DNA from: Anthostomella pinea | Lineage: Eukaryota > Ascomycota > Sordariomycetes > Xylariales > Xylariaceae | Reading direction: 5' to 3' | Assembly: GCA_963556695.1 (NCBI GenBank) | Contig: CAUWAG010000003.1 | Coordinates: 3,658,001 to 3,722,000 of the forward strand | Length of the DNA stretch: 64,000 bases | Shown: piece by piece, positions 36,192-47,998 of the stretch | Position numbering within the stretch: the first letter of the stretch is position 1 | Layout: every line of letters starts with the position of its first letter | Notes under the pieces: model-generated | Database searches by the model: none | Seen by the model: the letters and a program-made list of their open reading frames with translations, nothing else | What the model was told of the DNA's origin: nothing | Translations under genes and position numbers: made by a program

Positions 36192-38928
36192 GCTCGATCA
36201 AGACCCGATGCCTGTTTTGGTCCCGCTGAAACAGGACCTTGTGGTTGAGACGGCGAGGAGGCGAGAAGAACGGCTTGTGTGCGCGGGGTGCTGAATCAAA
36301 TCGACAACGAGATGGAGAAGATGATTGTGTGCGAGTGTTGGTGTATGTATGGCTCGGATACGACGCACGCTTTTGGATTGTGTTGGAACAGACGACTTGT
36401 GGCAACAATGCTTGGTGCTTGGAGGGGGGAAACAACGAAGTGTGCAGACGGGTAGGCAGGAGAGAGAGAGATTGTGTGTATGTATGTGCACCTGTGCAGC
36501 AGCGCAAGCCTGGGTGTTGAAGAACGCAGGTGACGTGTAGGGTAGGCTGCGTGGTGTCTGCTTGGGTGTGTCTGTGTGTTTACGGGTTTGGGGGTTGTAA
36601 GTCGAGGCGAGATATTGCAAGACAGGTCTTTTGGGGGAGTGCTCTCTTGAGCCTCGCAGCAGGGGACTATCTCGAACCGATCTGGCCCTCGCAACTCTAC
36701 TGGCTACAACTACATAAGGTACTTGGACAGCAGCGGCAGTGGCAGCAGGAGGCTAGCTATGTTACCTTGGTGGTACACTGGGCATGCAGAAGATGGACCA
36801 GACCCCAATCTGGCAACGGTAGGCAAGGAGAATACAAGACGACAGGTCCACCACGTTGGTCTGGGGAAGATACAGGGCGTGTAAATAGACGGTCTGTAAG
36901 TGAGGCGGTGTCGACCTATTACATGCAAGGTGTGACGAAGGTAGAGGTGCAGGTGCAGATGCAGGTGTATCTATAGGCCTACTAGGTACCTACCGTTCAC
37001 TAGCGCTGATCTGGCACTAGATGAAAAGGGGGGCAGATGGGGAGATGGGGAGATGGCCAGATGGGCAGATGCGGACATGGGGGTCGGGGAGCAGGGGGTG
37101 GGCATGGGGAGGCATGGGAAGGCAGGGAGGTACGGAGGCAGGGAGGCAGACAGCACAGTCAGTATACTGTTCCCACACATGGAACTGGCACACGTATGTT
37201 AGACGCACACGCACATGCACACACGCGCCGACGCACGTCCTTCTCAGGAGCCGTTTTGGGATGTCACGCTGGTAGCTGGACAAAATAGGTCTAGGGTACT
37301 TCAAGGACCTGAGGATCTTGTTCATTTTTCCCTCATTCCCATCTTCTGCCAACCTGTTGCTTGCAATGTTCATCTGGTTCTGATTTATTCTGTCCCGCCA
37401 ATGCACTGCCCAGCAAAATGCATGTCATAAACCTATGCCTTCCAAGTCGTGCCGCGCAAATAGGGCAGTGTTTTCATGCATGTAGGTGTGTGCGTTTGTA
37501 CTGCAATACTTGCAGATACATACATGACCATGCGGTGTGCAGTGTGCGTCTCGTGCAAACGGCCGGTTGTTGTTGTGCGTCCAACTCGGTATCCTGTACA
37601 TTGTTGGTTCGGGGAGATTTACTGCTTGTGAGAGGCCAGGGAGGGCAGAGATAGGAGCAGAACCATCTCAGCTTAACCTGTCGCTACACCACCCACGTAG
37701 GGAAAAAGGAGATGATACATGACATAATATGACATGACACGACAGGATGACCTGGGATGGCGAGCACCTTCAGGGACTCCCAACGCCCCCACTATAGATC
37801 TCATTGAGATAGTGTACTGGATACATAGGTATACACATCCCTCAAAAGTGTCTGTCTGCGCACGTTGCTGGAGTTCCAAACCATAAGTATATGTTGTCTA
37901 GAATAAGCACCCAGGCGTAAACAGCTGGAATCCAATCAAGCGATGATACCACTCGTACTAGAGTGCTTATCCCACAGATATGATGTTCCTGGAATTTCAG
38001 GACACTGGTCGAGGGGTATCCGGAGTCGTTGGAGGGCTCAGTCTAGTCGACCAACAAGGCCATTGTGGGCTGCTATTGTGAGCTGTAAGCTTCCATTACG
38101 CACGATACAGGGCCATCAAAAGACCCGGACCACAGCATAGCGGCGGCATTCAGGGCTCTGCTCCCGCTCCCGGTTACGTGCATGCCCCCCAGTGGCCTGC
38201 TGTCGGCCATTCGCCAAAGCTCGCCCAATCCATGGTTACACGAGCCGTCGTCTGCTGGAGTCCTTTTGGGGGGCCCTTGTTCATTCGGAGGGCCTGGAGC
38301 TGGGGCCGGGAGATCGCTTTCCTGACCGCTGTCACCCTATGCAGATCATCGCTGCGCCTTCTAGAAGACGCAACGGGTCGGCTGGACATGCAGAGAGCCA
38401 GGGGCCCCCAGTAGGTGGAGAGATTCGAGGGTCATAGGTATCTTGAGACTGAGAGACATTGTCATACTGAAACAGGAAGGGGTTCTCTTGCACATGGGGC
38501 GGCCTGTCCTCTGGCCTGAGCTGTAAATTACCGGTATGAAGCCTTTGTGACCAGAGCTCATCTCACGTGGGCTGTTTTTATCAACACACCGCCGATGGAA
38601 AAAGTGTTGGGCCCCACAGCACAGTCACGTCTTCGAGCATGCCAGACTCTCTGTGGGCGTGATGGGACGAGGTATCTGTCTGGAGTGAGGAGAGTGAGGC
38701 AGCGCTTCTCCGGGCGTTGTATCACCGAGCCGGGGCGGGTCAAGACTGGCTGCAACTTGGTCATTGGTCATAGTTCTGCAAATTACTATCGCTAAAGCCC
38801 TATCACGCACCGTGCTCAACGTCCACGCCTCTTGCCTTGGACGAGTGCGTGAAGTAACTCGTACTGTGTGACATGAGCGGTGACATGTTTGTTGGGTGCC
38901 GGCACCATGGCAGCCCGGGTATCTCCAT
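36192..38928. other. Long intergenic region upstream of the forkhead gene
   Basis: 2.7 kb between the Cactin stop and the forkhead start. The part next to the forkhead ATG (36200-36700) is rich in purine/GT on the plus strand, that is CA/CT-rich on the coding strand, as in long 5' leaders of fungal regulators. A G-rich low-complexity block lies at 37021-37145. No gene was recognised. Confidence 0.55.
37021..37145. repeat. G-rich low-complexity block (GAGATGGG/CAGATGGG-like units)
   Basis: Imperfect repeats of AGATGGGG, GCAGATG and GGCATGGG over about 125 bp. Runs of three to six G on one strand could in principle form G-quadruplexes. Confidence 0.75.
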
Positions 38929-40721
38929 TTACTTTCGGTAGTAGATCTGTACATGATATGTCAGTACGGATCCCCATTGGTCCAGTAGTCGCAGGAAGAT
39001 GCTTACCTTCTTGAATTGGAAGTGGAGCTGGAGGATGCCCTGTGAGGTCGTGAGTTAGCTAAGACATCACCAAGGCGGACCAGGAACACAAGACTGCAGG
39101 TTCCGAAATCGCACGTCACGCGGGTGTATCGGACGGGCTGACGGTAGCAGACACAGGCCACCAAGTCAATGTGACGTTAGACGCTGCCGACTGACCATGC
39201 ACCAACCACACACAGCCTTGTCTGGGCTGGGCGACCCTGCAACCACGTGAAGTGAAATAAAGGCGACTGTGGAATGAAACAGGGGGAACACTAGCTTACC
39301 TTGTCAAAGCTGCTCTTGAAGCCGCGATCCTTTTTGGCGCTGTAGTCCCACTCGCGGTCTACTATACGGAAAGCGATATCCTCATAGGGCGGCCCAGCAA
39401 TGAACCGAATCAGGCATGTGTCCTCCTCGCCCGCCGGTGCGAATGACTCGCCCCGTCTTCTCCCGTGTTCTCGGATGATCTTGAAGGTGGGCGCCTTTAT
39501 CTTGTCGATGAGATCTGGGTAGAAGATGTTGAACTTGTAGCCCTGGACTACCTTTGGCGGAGGGTTGTCGTGGTCGTAGTGAGTCTGGTTGTACTTGTTC
39601 CATTCGTAGCCCATCTGCACCCGGTTGAAGTATCGCGGCTTTCGAGGTCTGTACTTGTCGGCCCATTGTGGTTTCGCTCCGCTCGCCACTGTCTCCTCCG
39701 CAGTGAAGATCTCCTCGTTCTCGCTAATGCCTCGAGCAACCTCTCGCTCGTATAGAGCTTTCGTGGCTTGGGAGAAGTCTTCGTTGCCGGTCATGGCGAA
39801 TCTTGCAGTACCGGGGGGTGGGTTACTCGTGCTGGGTGAGGGTACTACCGCTACACTCTGCTTTGCGCTGGGGGCCACTTGTGCTGTATCGTCTCTTGAA
39901 CCGATGCTAGCAAGCCTGGTGGCAGATTCAGGGTCGGCCAGCGCCTTGGACTTCTCTGGATTCAGGTCCTTCAACAATGCGATTCTGCTTTCCTTGATGG
40001 CCTCGTAATTCCCCTTGAGCCTGGCCTTTGCCTTGAATACCATCAGGCTCTTCAGTAACTGCTCCCAGTAGTCGGTGTCCATCACTTCGTCGGACCGCAA
40101 CTTCGCCTTGATCTGACCCTCGAGCTTCTCCAGCTGTTCAAAGGTCTTAGGTCCGAGTATATTATCGACATCCGACGTGACGGAGCTGACTGCGCGCTGT
40201 TCCGGGGCCATCGGCTTCAGCTTCTGTTTTCGGTCCGCCGCAAGCGTCCGCAACGCCGTCCAGTATTCCCGATTCCGCGCATTCGTCTCAAGTGTGTGAT
40301 ATGAAGTGATTTCGGCATTGAGCTCTTCGAGCTCGGATTCCTTCAGCGCCTCGATTACGGCACCCGGGGCAGGCACGTCGATCTCGGCATCGGCATCGTC
40401 CTCGTCAAAGACGTCCCGGTCGGTATCTATGTATCGCAGATTGAACGCTAGGAAATCGATCGGTTTGGCTCGCCCGTCCCTGACTCGAATGTCGGCTTTC
40501 TTCTTGGACTGCTTCAGCACGAACTTGTCCTCGTCCGCTACGAAGCGTTCCGACTGCTCGTCCTGACTGAGGTAGGTCTGGGCGGCGGACGTTGGTGGTC
40601 TGTTCTGGATTGGGCGCGTGGGCTTGGTGATCCTGGTATTGGGATCTCGTCTAGGAGATGTAATGTCGCGGCGAGGGGGGGACTTACGGCCAGAAATCAG
40701 AGCTCGCCGACCTGGATCCAT
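38929..40721 (-). CDS. Cactin (spliceosome-associated protein)
   Basis: Three exons (39300-40721, 39007-39039 and 38929-38946) give 490 residues. The first exon carries the N-terminal/middle Cactin region (DEDKFVLKQSKKKADIRVRD, then GRAKPIDFLAFNLRYID) and nearly all of the C-terminal CactinC domain (PRKPRYFNRVQMGYEWNKY, KFNIFYPDLIDK, EEDTCLIRFIAGPPYED, RIVDREWDYS and FKSSFDK). The domain ends only after two microexons, of 33 nt (GILQLHFQFKK) and 18 nt (IYYRK), with good GT-AG sites (introns of 260 and 60 nt). Without them the domain would end at VS. Known role of the family: nuclear pre-mRNA splicing factor with effects on development. The N-terminus is a basic, proline-rich stretch. Shorter than animal Cactins, as usual in fungi. 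Confidence 0.92.
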
Positions 40722-42498
40722 CTTTGCGACCGCCTTCGTGGTGATAGTTCTCGTGGCGACAGTAAATATGCTGGGACAGATGTGGAAGCTTGAATGTTGC
40801 CGACTCTAATGTTCAGAACATTGAATAGGATAGATCGAAGGCACCGCCACGAGGACGCCACTCGGCGGCTGCGCCACAGAATCCGAAGGACCCATTTTAC
40901 GCCGCCCATGCCGGACCGAGACGCCAGAACCTCAAGACGCCCCCGCCACCAATCCCAAGGTCCGGAGCTTCGACAAGGAGGAAGCTGTGACTTGTGGCAA
41001 CTGTTCACTCTGGTTTTTTGATGTAAGCTTCTTCATTTGGAAGCTGGAGTGTTTCCCCACGGACGCATGACAGCGCTCTCCTAATGGTTGAATGAAACCA
41101 CCGCCAAAGCATCCCTTACCCCTGAATCCTCATAGGGCCTCCAATAGTCAACTGGGACAGCTTATCCTTTGAGTGCAGCAGTCACGACCTCTAAATCCAA
41201 GCTAAATTGGCCCTATCTGTCGTTGCCCCGGGAGTTCAAGACAAATCTGCTGAACATTGAGACATGGAATCCGAACAGAACCTCACACCTCCTCGGCTGA
41301 GTAATATGGTAGGTTCTTGGGAGTAGCCACGTCCGTGTGTGGGCGGAATCGAGACCGAATTCCGTCGCATTACTTGAAAGTACGCCGTTTGTTATGCATG
41401 ACATTGCTCAAACTGCAAGACGCACGCTGCAGACCAGATAAGAGACTCCAGGAACAGTGAGAGAGTAAGCTAGGCACAGAGGAAATTGACTTGGCTGGCT
41501 TATTCGCATCACCGCTAGTCGCCCTGAGGGATGCAGTTCCGATGTTTGGCACAAGACACGAGGCAGGGTGCAAACTTCGAACCTGTCACGGCACTAGACA
41601 GCCACATAGGGTCAAACTCTATATTTACCGCATCATGTCTTCTAGCTAGCTTCATAGTTTTTTTCTTTCTTCATGTACAACAACATCAGTCATCCCGGGG
41701 TCACCAGCAGTTAAACTGTGACATTAATATTTGGTATCTCGTCTTTCCTCTGTACTATAGACGTTCCTAGATGTTTACGCTACGTTGTCGACGGCAGCCA
41801 GACAAGCCAATGTGCCTCCTGGTCGTGGGGAATGGCAAGGTGCCTCGCAGGCGACCATCTAGACATCCATAACCTGGATCAGCTAGACTTGGCCAGTCGA
41901 AACCACGATTGATCCATTCCACGATTATACTGACCCCAAATGCTGATGACTTCTGGGATCAGTGAAAACACCAGGGACACGAGGTATTCATTGTACCATT
42001 TCCAAGCACCACCGATTGGTCCACTCGACCGTCATAATTCTCCGTGCGCGCCATGTTGACTGGATTTTAGACCACACGTGGAAATTTAAAAATCCAGGTA
42101 TAAGCAGACAGGAATAAGCAGCTCTGGACTGATACCCCCCTTCCTGATTATTCCGGTGTGCTTATTTTAATTCGATAAATTTACCCTTATTTGATGCGAC
42201 GGATCAAAGCTAGACATGCCCGAGCGTTTGGCTTTGCAAGATCGACCTTAACCACATCCTTCTTCCACCTTCATCTCGCTTACGAGCACAACCTTCGCCG
42301 CAAACACCACCAGCCCGGTTGTTTGGTCTGCCCCACTTCCTCGGACATCACTGATATCCAGTGAGGTTTGGGGCTCAAAGGGATTCCTCCTCCACGTTCG
42401 TCTCTCCAAATTCATCTTCTCTTTTCTACCCAACGCACCGATCAACCACAAACCTGCAGGAACACCTCCGCAGCACCCAAACGCCACCCGAACCAATC
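40722..42498. other. Intergenic region between Cactin and the DUF7918-type gene
   Basis: The flanking genes are divergent, so their promoters lie here. CCAAT-like and AT-rich segments occur near 42010 and 42080-42190. No gene was recognised. Confidence 0.55.
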
Positions 42499-43362
42499 AT
42501 GGCGATCATCCCCGACATCAAAGGTCCGGAGGTGTCGGTCGTGATCAATCACGTCACAGCTGACGAATATGACATTCCTGGAAGCATCTATCAGGATGCA
42601 AATGCCGAGGCCATCCAAGCCAGCCCTATCGCAAATGCCCTCCAAAGCATCAAGTCCATTGAGGCACGGTCCAAGGCAACCTTTGGTGTTCAAATCACAA
42701 AGTCGGCTGTCTTCAAGCGAGACACTGAACGCATCGGATATGTCCTAGAGCTCAATGGAGTGATCTTGAAAGGATGGTCTGAGACTAATCTTGAACGGCT
42801 GCAAAGCTGGACACACACCCGAATGTCACGACCAGTCCTATCTGAACGAGCACAGGACATACCGTTTTCCTGGAATGGAGATCTTCAAATTGGTATACCC
42901 ATCACCCAAACATAAACTTGATCACTGTACTGATTATGCAACAGTCGAGGACGATACTTTCTCTTCTCAGCAGATCAAAGACGTCTATCGTGCAGCTGGG
43001 CATGGATCAATCCGAATCCATTTCCACCATCTGCTTGCCGTAACGAACCACTTCCACGGAGCGACACATGAAAGCTGTATGCACTGGAAATATCAGGATC
43101 CCAACGCGCGTCTGTTCGCAACGTTCGAGTTCCTTTATAGATCTACAGGTAGGTGATATTGCTTTGATGCTACAACTTCGCATTCTAGAATTCTCCCCGA
43201 GGGTACGCCAACACTAGCTGTTCTTTAGGCGACCTCCTTCTAGAAGGCATCATCACTCCTCACCAGGCTATGAAAGAGCACAACAAGAAGAAGAAGGAGC
43301 TCAACGACAAGAAACTCCGAGCTCGCCACGCTATCAAGGACCTCAATGGGGAGCAGCTCTGA
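42499..43362 (+). CDS. DUF7918-type fungal protein, copy 1
   Basis: Three exons (42499-42892, 42945-43148, 43229-43362) with 52- and 80-nt introns give 243 residues. The start MAIIPDIKGPEVSVVIN and the later blocks DLQIVEDDTF, GSIRIHFHH and LFATFEFLYRSTGDLLLEGII follow the pattern of the uncharacterised fungal DUF7918 domain. The second intron falls at exactly the position of an intron in the paralogue at 49761-50916. After the TGA at 43360-43362 the frame continues through a TAG at 43369 into protein-like sequence (NNVGALVVAEYLGAKRR), so the C-terminus may have been shortened by CGA-to-TGA and CAG-to-TAG changes. Function is unknown. The ATG at 42361 would add 46 low-complexity residues and is not preferred, because the paralogue starts at the MAII position. 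Confidence 0.7.
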
Positions 43363-44095
43363 GAAATGTAGGCCAACCTCCTGGCCAACAACGTGGGCGC
43401 ACTCGTAGTGGCTGAATACCTGGGTGCAAAGCGTCGTGCCGTTGGACCGGCCAGCGGTGCGACTCAGAAGAAGCAATGCCGAGAGGAGGGAGGCGGTACC
43501 TAGAGACTCAGCTCTGCTACTGCTATGCGATAAAACCGCTGAAGCTCGGAGGGTTGCACGTTCAGTCTACGTGGGAACACTTCTTGCTGGCCTCGGGTAT
43601 GGTTAGGGAACAGGATCGTGTCTGTGACAGACATAATTATAGCAACATATCATTGTCGCTCTCCAGCCTCGTGCGGGCTGGCGGTACATAAAGCATAGAA
43701 TTCTAGTCACTTGAGTCTAGCATGAATGTACAGGTAGTCTACAAAATGGCGTCTTTGTTCTTGAAGTAATCACTGCGAATTAAACATAGTATGGAGTCAG
43801 CTCTCTGCAGATCACTTCCATGTTATGGTAGCGACATGTCTGAATGCTAGGCGTGCTGAGGTGTGTGAATACGCCATCATGCTGTGTCAGGGTCTAACTG
43901 TTGCTAGAGTCTAGGGGCACCTCCAATGAAGCAGAGCATACCAACAGTTGAAGGAGTAGAAGGCAGGTTAATAACCAGTACCTCTCTTTGGTACCTCACC
44001 CGCAAGGTGGTATACCAGGTCGCGCCAGGCATGCCTGATGATTGAATTTTCGCGCTGCCAGCTGGCGACTCCCCAAAACGCGCCAGCCGCAGTTC
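43363..44095. other. Region between the first DUF7918 gene and the LINE
   Basis: Begins with the possible lost C-terminus of the DUF7918-type protein (to about 43500). The rest shows no gene. Before the LINE inserted, its right part was the 5' flank of the second DUF7918 gene. Confidence 0.5.
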
Positions 44096-44111
44096 CTCAG
44101 CAACGACTGTT
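44096..44111. repeat. Left target-site duplication of LINE copy 2
   Basis: CTCAGCAACGACTGTT, identical to 49708-49723. Confidence 0.93.
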
Positions 44112-44305
44112 TTGTTTGTTTTGTTTTGTATTTAACGTGGGGGTAGCTCCTCAGTAGTGCAAACCACGTCTCCCAGAGCCTCTGCATCGCAGGGTTGTGG
44201 AGGTCTCAAGATAATAAGTACAGTCAGTCCCGCTCACGGGCCCATCCCCGTTGTTGCGGCGGTATGACCTTGGGGTCATCCATCTGGTCCTTCAAGGAAG
44301 GCTAT

Positions 44306-47300
44306 CTATCGGGGGTAGATTGTTGAAAAGAACTTGCTCTTCTCCACGAATTTTGCCCATTCTGTGTTCCTCTCCCCTAAGTATTGTAAATAAGCTGCCC
44401 TAGGCGAATGCCTAGGCAGTAGCCGATTTTTCCCCAGCCTCTTACAAAAGAAAATATGTTGTGGTGTTTTCTTCTCACCACAGTTGCAGTGATCATTTGA
44501 GTCTGTGTGCCCAAAGCGTTCATGGTATCTGGCAAAGTCGCCATGTCCAGATCTGGCCGCTAGAAGTCTGTGTAAAGTACTCCTCTTAAAAGATATAAGG
44601 TCTCTTTTAGTTACTGCATGTGAGTATACTTCTTGATACCTAGATTCTGATTGGTCTTTCCACCATTGGTTGAACTCTTTCTTGCCCTGTCTTTTGAGAT
44701 CTCTCTTGACCCAAGAGATTATAGGAAGATTTGTTGTGTCTGTTTCCAGCATGGCACCCTCTTTTGTTAGTGTGTCGGCAGCTTCGTTGCCATCAATATC
44801 TCTGTGTCCAGGAATCCATTTGACGGTCACTCCAGGAGTGTGTGCTGTGGCAAGTTCTTGAAATCGTAGAAAAATGTTTTGTGATGTCTCGGGTGGAGTC
44901 CCATTGAGCCCATCTACCACTGATGTGTTGTCCAGGCAGACATATAGCTGTTTTCCGTGTCCAATTGCCCTGGCTGCTACAAGACCTTGGAGAGCACCAT
45001 GGACTTCAGCATCTACTACTTCTGCTTGTAGAAGTCTGCCCCTTCCCCGGTATACTTCTTGTGTAGTGCCGCCTTTCCTGATGGTATAACCCCATCCAGT
45101 GCGGATTGTGCCTTGGTCATCCAACTGTGATCCATCTGAGTAGATGACAAGGTCAGTGTTCACGTTTCTCTCTTATAACCATTGCTTGAAGAGCTCTGTT
45201 TCTTTGTCTTTGTCTTTGCGGATTGGGCGCTTCTTCCATGATGGCCTGGTAAGTATTGGTCTCTGGAAGTCAGGGACTAGCTGGAAGCTCCTTTGTAGCC
45301 TTGTTGGATCCTTGCGAGCTTGTATTTGGAGCCTGCCAACCAGAGGGTGTCTCTGATCTATTTGTCCTAGTCAGAGGCCGTGACGTCGTCTTATTGACTC
45401 TGCAAGAACTCCTGCTGGGGGAATCTGCGATTCAAAGTGTAAGATATGTCCAGGGTGTGTTTTCCAGACTGGCAAGATAGCCCTGATCGCTGTTCGTAGT
45501 ACGGCATCTATTGTTCCAAGAAGCCCCTTAATGCGACATGCTGATGTCTCACCTAAGCTCCCAGCTTTCTCGATTCCTGGGTACCAGGCCTCCAGGCCAT
45601 GTGTGAGAATAGGAATAACACAAGCTTTCACAGCCCTCTTGGTTGACTTTACTGGAAGTCCTTTGACTGTGTTGCATAGTCCTCGAAGGTGATTTGTTAC
45701 CCTACTAGCTTTCTTGGCCCAGTGAGAAACATGGTCTTTGAAGTTTAGTTTCCTATTTAGAAGGACACCTAGCCATCGCATGGAATGCTTAGCTATTTTG
45801 TTCATTGTTCCGTGGCAAACTGGGGGATTGTCTGAGTTCTTTTTCCGTGAGAAGTGCATGATCTCGGTTTTGTCGGGATCAAATTCAATAGCATTATTAT
45901 GTCCCCATTGATTGAGTAAATGAAGGTTTTCAGAAGCCTCTGTAGCTGTTTCTTTAAGGTTCTTTCTAATGCAGAGTGTTGCTAGGTCATCTGCATATCC
46001 AAAGCGTCTTCTTTTCATGCCAAGTCGGGCACAGATTGGCTCTGTATACAGCATGTAGAGGATTGGAGAGACTGGTGAGCCTTGTGGGAGCCCACAAGTG
46101 AGAGCTTTTATATCGGTCACAGTACCTTCAAACCGAACTCTTGCGGACCGCTCGGACATGAACGACTGGACCCATCTTATGAGAAAGCCTGGCCAGCCCT
46201 GTTCTCTCATGCGAACCACCAGCCGTCCCATTAGGGCAGCATCAAAGGCCCCTTTCACATCTGATGTGACTACCGTTGCAACGAGGCCTTGGTCGAGGGC
46301 CTGCTCAATATCGTGTATGAGTGCAGCTACCAGGTCAGTGGCAGAGCGCTTTGGTAGAGCTCCAAAATGTTGTGGGGCTAGAATTCCAAGTTTGACAACA
46401 AACCAGGTAATTCTTTTCGCAATGAGTCGTTCTAGGCCCTTGCCAAGACATGACAGTAGCGATATTGGTCTGTAGGCCCTGGGATTGGAGTAGTCTTTCT
46501 TTCCTGGTTTTGGGATCATCACCACTTCAGCTATTTTGAATGGTTTAGGGTGGTGTCCAATCTGTAGACAGGTCTGGAAAAGGGCTCTGATATGTTCCCC
46601 AATGAATGGCCAGCAAGCTTTCAGAATCCGTACTGTGAGGGTATCTACTCCCGGGGAGTTGCTCTTGGTCCCTAAAGTGCACCCTTCAGCCTCTTCCAGT
46701 CCGACATGGTATTCAAGGGGGATATATGGCTTGGGTTATGTGATCTGAGCGAACCAGGGGTCGATGATATCGTTGTCTGAGGTACTTTGTTTAAGCGTGG
46801 CTGAGCGTAATGTATTGGCCTTGCTCTTTTGTGACTCGAATATTTGGTCTCCTATGATGATTAGAGGGGAACGCAATCCTGCTAATAACTTGTGCCAAGA
46901 GACGATTCTGTATAGGTCCTTTGGCTCAGTTGCTGAGTCAATTAGAGTCTGCCAGTACTCTCTCCTAGCTTTCCGAACCACGCAGCGAAATTCCTGTCGG
47001 GCTGAATTCTGCCCTGCTTGGCTTGTAGTCTGTTTAGAAAGGGCCCTGTATGTCTGAATAGCTGCTTTGCAGTCATCATTCCACCAAGCAGTGGGCCTAA
47101 ATTATCGGGGCTTCTTGCCCACTGTCCTGATATAGCTTTGGATCATGTTGATCAAGCTTTGTGTAAAGGCATCTACCTGGCCAGGGGATACACCCAGCCG
47201 TGGGAGTCCATGGATCCTGGTTTGGACATTGTCTGCCAGCTCTTATAGTTTATCGTCCGGTACTATCCAATGATTGGTCTTGGGGACTCGGTCTAGATCT

Positions 47301-47998
47301 CCCTGAATTGGGACAACTATTTGTAATATCTCATGATCTGAGGTGCACTGAAGTGTATCATTGACTGAGGCTTCAGCCATGGGGACATCTGAGAACACCA
47401 GATCTAGTACATTTCTGTCATCATATATTGGGACATCTGGTTCAGAAATCAGATCCAGTCCGTGGTCTGCCATAGTTTGTGCAAGTATAGCACCACCATG
47501 ATATCCTGGATTGCTTGAGTCCCAGGATGTGTCACCAGCATTGAAATCTCCAGCTATAACGCAGCCAAAAGGTGGAGTCCATACTTCCAGAATGTCATCC
47601 ACTTCCTGTGGGTTGTCACATGGCCGGTAGACACTGGCAAATGTAATGCCTTGTACCTTGACCCAGGTGATGTCTCGTGTAGCATAGGGCCGAAATTGAT
47701 CCGCTTGAAGGTATTTTCTCACATAGATGAGAGATCTGGGCCGTGTACTGTCGCTGTCCCAGGAATCCACTGGGGAGTATATATCGTAATTGGGGTGTGT
47801 CTTTACTCCCATTCTCCTGCCTGGTGGTATGCCAACCCAGGGCTCTTGCATCAGAATGATGTCTGCTTGTTCTCTTTTATAGTCAGCCAGGTTGATGGCT
47901 AACTCTGTAGGGCCTGCATTCTTTTGTCCCCCTGCTGTATTCACAGAATGGATGACTAGATGCCCGTGTCGATGTGTTTCGTTTGATGTACCTAACAT
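44306..47998 (-). pseudogene. LINE copy 2 ORF2: endonuclease, reverse transcriptase, RNase H, zinc knuckle
   Basis: One continuous frame of about 1230 codons. APE-type endonuclease first (ILMQEPWVG, AGDFNAGDTSW, TSDHE). RT next (IPKPGKKDYSNPRAYRPIS, TSDVKGAFDAAL, GLPQGSPVSP, catalytic FGYADDLA, MRWLGVLLNRKL). RNase H follows (IYSDGSQ, AEVHGALQGL, CLDNTSVV, KWIPGHRDIDGNEAADTL) and finally the knuckle CNCGEKKTPQHIFFC. In-frame stops: TAA at 47243-47245, TAA at 47102-47104, TAA at 46736-46738, TGA at 45371-45373 and TAA at 45173-45175. Copy 1 or LINE consensus has Q or R at these places, so all five are C-to-T changes at CpA or CpG. There are no frameshifts. The protein would not be made full length without readthrough. 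Confidence 0.92.

Noticed and set aside
37021..37145. CRISPR-like or structured array
   Set aside because: The units are short, imperfect and contiguous without spacers; it is low-complexity sequence.
42361..42498. Upstream start for the first DUF7918-type gene
   Set aside because: The 46 extra residues are low-complexity, and the paralogue begins at the equivalent of the MAII start.
42850..42950. Frameshift in the first DUF7918-type gene
   Set aside because: A normal 52-nt intron (GTATAC...CAACAG) restores the frame, so no lesion is needed.
44666..45480. Plus-strand frames opposite the LINE RNase H and RT
   Set aside because: They are shadows of the ORF2 reading frame and carry no domain.
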